This document shows, piece by piece, positions 62,223 through 64,000 of a stretch of DNA of 64,000 bases. Both the position numbers and the translations under genes were made by a program. This DNA is from Isosphaeraceae bacterium (GTDB lineage Bacteria > Planctomycetota > Planctomycetia > Isosphaerales > Isosphaeraceae), in contig BPJS01000001.1 of NCBI GenBank assembly GCA_026004735.1, positions 1,984,001 to 2,048,000 of the forward strand, in the 5' to 3' direction. The first letter of the stretch is position 1. Every line of letters begins with the position of its first letter. The notes beneath the pieces were generated by a model, which had not been told where the DNA came from, made no database searches, and saw only the letters and a program-made list of their open reading frames with translations.

Positions 62223-62620
62223 AGCCTCCCACGGCCCGTTTCTACCCTCCCCGACGAACCGCGTGGGGCAGTACGGGCTATCCGCCCTGCCTCAAGTGGC
62301 AGGCCTCCCGGCTAGGCGATGGCGATCCGGTTGGGGAGGATTTGACCGCGTCGGCCGCAGGCGGCGGATTCGGGACCGGTCGAAGAGCCGCGATCCCGCG
62401 GCATCCACGCCGAGCCGCGCTGCGAGAGCGACCCGGCCCTCAACCGCATCGTTCAGCTCGCCTTGACGTGCGTCATCGCTCTGATCATGATTCCCCGCGA
62501 GGGCGAGCTCGGCGCGGGCGACCGTGCTAGGCACAGCGACCGCACGACAATCAGATCCGCCACGGAAGGCCGCCGCAGATCGCCGCCCAACGGCGGTCTC
62601 GGAGCCACGGAGAAGGACCG
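62223..62620. other. Intergenic region with small hairpin
   Basis: No gene is evident in these 398 bases between dapA and the Skp-like gene. A six-base inverted repeat, CCTGCC-TCAAGT-GGCAGG, lies at 62286-62303; without a T run it is a weak terminator candidate for dapA. Promoters for the Skp-lpxC pair probably lie toward the right end. Confidence 0.45.
62286..62303 (+). terminator. Possible dapA terminator hairpin
   Basis: A perfect six-base-pair stem with a six-base loop begins 64 bases after the dapA stop. It lacks a following T tract, so it may be only a stable hairpin or a Rho-linked structure. Confidence 0.25.
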
Positions 62621-63361
62621 ATGACCAGGATCACGCGAGCAGTGGCCGCCTTGGGACTCGGCGCCGGTAGTCTCGGTTGGCTCGCCGGTCAAACGATCGG
62701 CCAGGACGCTGCCGTTCAGAAAGCGTCCAGTCAGGGCGCCAACCGCACCATGTCGCCAGCGGTGGTCGGCTCGATCGACATGGAAGCCGTTTTCAAGGGG
62801 TACGAAAAAGTCGAATTCTTGCGGAAGCAGATCGAGGCCGAGGCAAACGTCCGCAAGGCTGAGCTCTCCAAACTGATGGCCGAAGCCCAGCAGGTGGCCA
62901 AGGAGATGGAGAGCCTGACCCCCGGCTCGCCGGATTTCAAGAGCCACGATGCCCGCCTGACCGAGTATCGAGCCAGGCTGAACGCCTCGCGCGAGCAGGC
63001 CCAGAACGAGTTCGCGATGAAAGAGGCTGAGGCCTTGGCGACCATCTACCGAGAAGTCCAGGCGATGGTCGAGGCCGTGGCCAAGCATAATCATATGACC
63101 TATGTGATTCGGATCTCGAACGAGCCGATCACGGGCAGCGATCCCAACTCCGCCCTGGCCGCCATGTCGCGATCGGTGGTCTACGCCGACCCGACGACCG
63201 ACATCACGCAGATCGTGATTCGGCTGCTCAATCGCCAGTATCAGGCCGCCGGCGGAAAGCCCGCAGCCCCCGCGACTGCTGCCGCACCGCCCGCGAACAC
63301 CCTGCCGCAGCCTGGCTCCGCGCCGGCGGCCGCCGGGGCGCCCGGCGGGGCACGACGCTGA
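62621..63361 (+). CDS. OmpH/Skp-family periplasmic chaperone
   Basis: A 246-residue exported protein with signal peptide 1-28 (ending TIGQDAA). The central helical part (VGSIDMEAVFKGYEKVEFL, then long charged coils through REQAQNEFAMKEAEALATIYREV) fits OmpH/Skp, the trimeric holdase for unfolded outer-membrane proteins. It ends in an unusual Ala/Pro-rich low-complexity tail from about residue 211. The gene lies 68 bases before lpxC on the same strand, a neighbourhood consistent with outer-membrane biogenesis. The start is a clear ATG after GGAGAAGGA (AAGGA six bases upstream). Confidence 0.85.
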   Translation: MTRITRAVAALGLGAGSLGWLAGQTIGQDAAVQKASSQGANRTMSPAVVGSIDMEAVFKGYEKVEFLRKQIEAEANVRKAELSKLMAEAQQVAKEMESLTPGSPDFKSHDARLTEYRARLNASREQAQNEFAMKEAEALATIYREVQAMVEAVAKHNHMTYVIRISNEPITGSDPNSALAAMSRSVVYADPTTDITQIVIRLLNRQYQAAGGKPAAPATAAAPPANTLPQPGSAPAAAGAPGGARR

Positions 63362-63429
63362 TTCCCCCCGCGACCGACGACCGCGGGGGTCAGGCCGCCG
63401 GCCGCTCCGCGACGATCCAGGATGATCGT

Positions 63430-64000
63430 ATGACAGCCCTCCCCAGCGCGCGGCGACAACGGACGATCGCACGCGAGGCCACCATCGAAGGCATCGGCTT
63501 CGTTACCGAAGCCGACGTGCGCCTCCGTTTTCTGCCCGCCAGGTCGGATACGGGGATCGTTTTCCGACGTGTCGACCTGCCTGGCCGGCCCGAGATTCCC
63601 GCGCGGATCGAGTTTGTAGCGCCGCGGCCGCGGCGGACTGCGCTCCAGCGTGGCGAAGCCGTCGTCGAGATGACCGAGCATGTCCTGGCCGCGCTGTCAG
63701 GCCTTCAGATCGACAATTGCGTGATCGAAATCAACGCGTCCGAAACGCCGGGCTGCGATGGTTCGAGCCAGCCGTTTGTCGAAGCCCTGCTCAGCGCCGG
63801 TCTGGTCGATCTGGAGCGGCCGCGTCCGGCCTTGCGGATCGAGCGGCCGATCAGCCTGAGCGAGGGCCGGGCCCGGTTGACGGCCCTGCCGGCCGATACC
63901 GATGGTCTGGTCCTCAGCTACCAGCTCGACTATGCGCCGCCCATCGGCTCGCAGAGCCGCTTCGTCCGGCTCTCGCCCGACGTCTTCCGGGATCAGTTGG
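63430..64000 (+). CDS. lpxC: UDP-3-O-acyl-N-acetylglucosamine deacetylase LpxC (partial, runs off window)
   Basis: The first 190 residues of LpxC, the committed enzyme of lipid A synthesis. The opening QRTIAREATIEGIGF is the family start, and TEHVLAALSGLQIDN carries H84, one of the zinc ligands. The remaining metal ligands would lie beyond the window edge, so completeness cannot be judged. AGGA lies before ATG 63430. It is the second gene after the Skp-like gene and matches LptF/LptG for LPS production. Confidence 0.9.
   Translation, partial: MTALPSARRQRTIAREATIEGIGFVTEADVRLRFLPARSDTGIVFRRVDLPGRPEIPARIEFVAPRPRRTALQRGEAVVEMTEHVLAALSGLQIDNCVIEINASETPGCDGSSQPFVEALLSAGLVDLERPRPALRIERPISLSEGRARLTALPADTDGLVLSYQLDYAPPIGSQSRFVRLSPDVFRDQL

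Overview
The window is a dense stretch of chromosome, high in G+C, from a Gram-negative bacterium with lipopolysaccharide. It most resembles a planctomycete of the Isosphaera type. That placement is inferred from gene content: HEAT-type secreted paralogs, a PEP-CTERM protein, many metabolic enzymes with Tat-like signals, HemQ-type haem synthesis, large WD40 proteins and LptF/LptG/LpxC/Skp. No 16S gene is present to confirm it. I recognise about 47 protein genes, with no rRNA, tRNA, CRISPR array, insertion sequence or phage module. Coding is on both strands, and many neighbours overlap by the 4-base ATGA pattern.

Layout. 0-10.8 kb: a ketosynthase (KS), an amino-acid permease, the LPS-export permeases LptF and LptG, a PLP aminotransferase, then a four-gene lipid cassette on the minus strand (KS, ACP, LpxL-like acyltransferase, membrane protein-tyrosine phosphatase). 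10.9-18.5 kb: an AraD1-like FAH-family enzyme, a small lipoprotein, a PEP-CTERM protein with a zinc-protease motif, a degenerate kinase-fold protein, a YmdB-like phosphodiesterase and two glycosyltransferases. 18.5-25.4 kb: PrpB- and PrpD-like enzymes separated by an unexplained 0.8 kb gap, a secreted alpha/beta hydrolase, and a Wzm/Wzt-type polysaccharide ABC exporter. 25.5-31.2 kb: an apparently exported thiamine-diphosphate enzyme, then a coupled run of FabZ-like, TrmB and a large esterase. 31.3-43.3 kb: PurF, ProB, two tandem secreted paralogs, a ComM-like ATPase, an odd sigma-54-activator-like regulator, CysK, HemQ and a zinc-ribbon protein. 43.4-54 kb: a 21-blade WD40 protein, a SprT-like protein, a membrane protein with a repeat-like tail, and a SurA-like/Der/TIM-barrel operon. 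54.3-64 kb: TopA, a J-domain protein, AcpS, a UvrD/PcrA helicase, PdxJ, DapA, Skp/OmpH and the start of LpxC, which is cut by the window edge.

How the genes fit together. Much of the window concerns the envelope: LpxC starts lipid A, LptF/LptG export LPS, Skp and the SurA-like protein chaperone outer-membrane proteins, the ABC pair with two glycosyltransferases suggests surface glycan, and KS/ACP/acyltransferase/FabZ/AcpS suggest fatty-acyl or special lipid synthesis. The rest is central metabolism (purine, proline, cysteine, lysine/DAP, vitamin B6, haem, propionate-type C3 metabolism) and information processing (TopA, PcrA, Der, TrmB). The best candidates for undescribed biology are the KS-ACP-acyltransferase-phosphatase cassette, the regulator with a split receiver and altered GAFTGA loop, and the exported thiamine-diphosphate enzyme.
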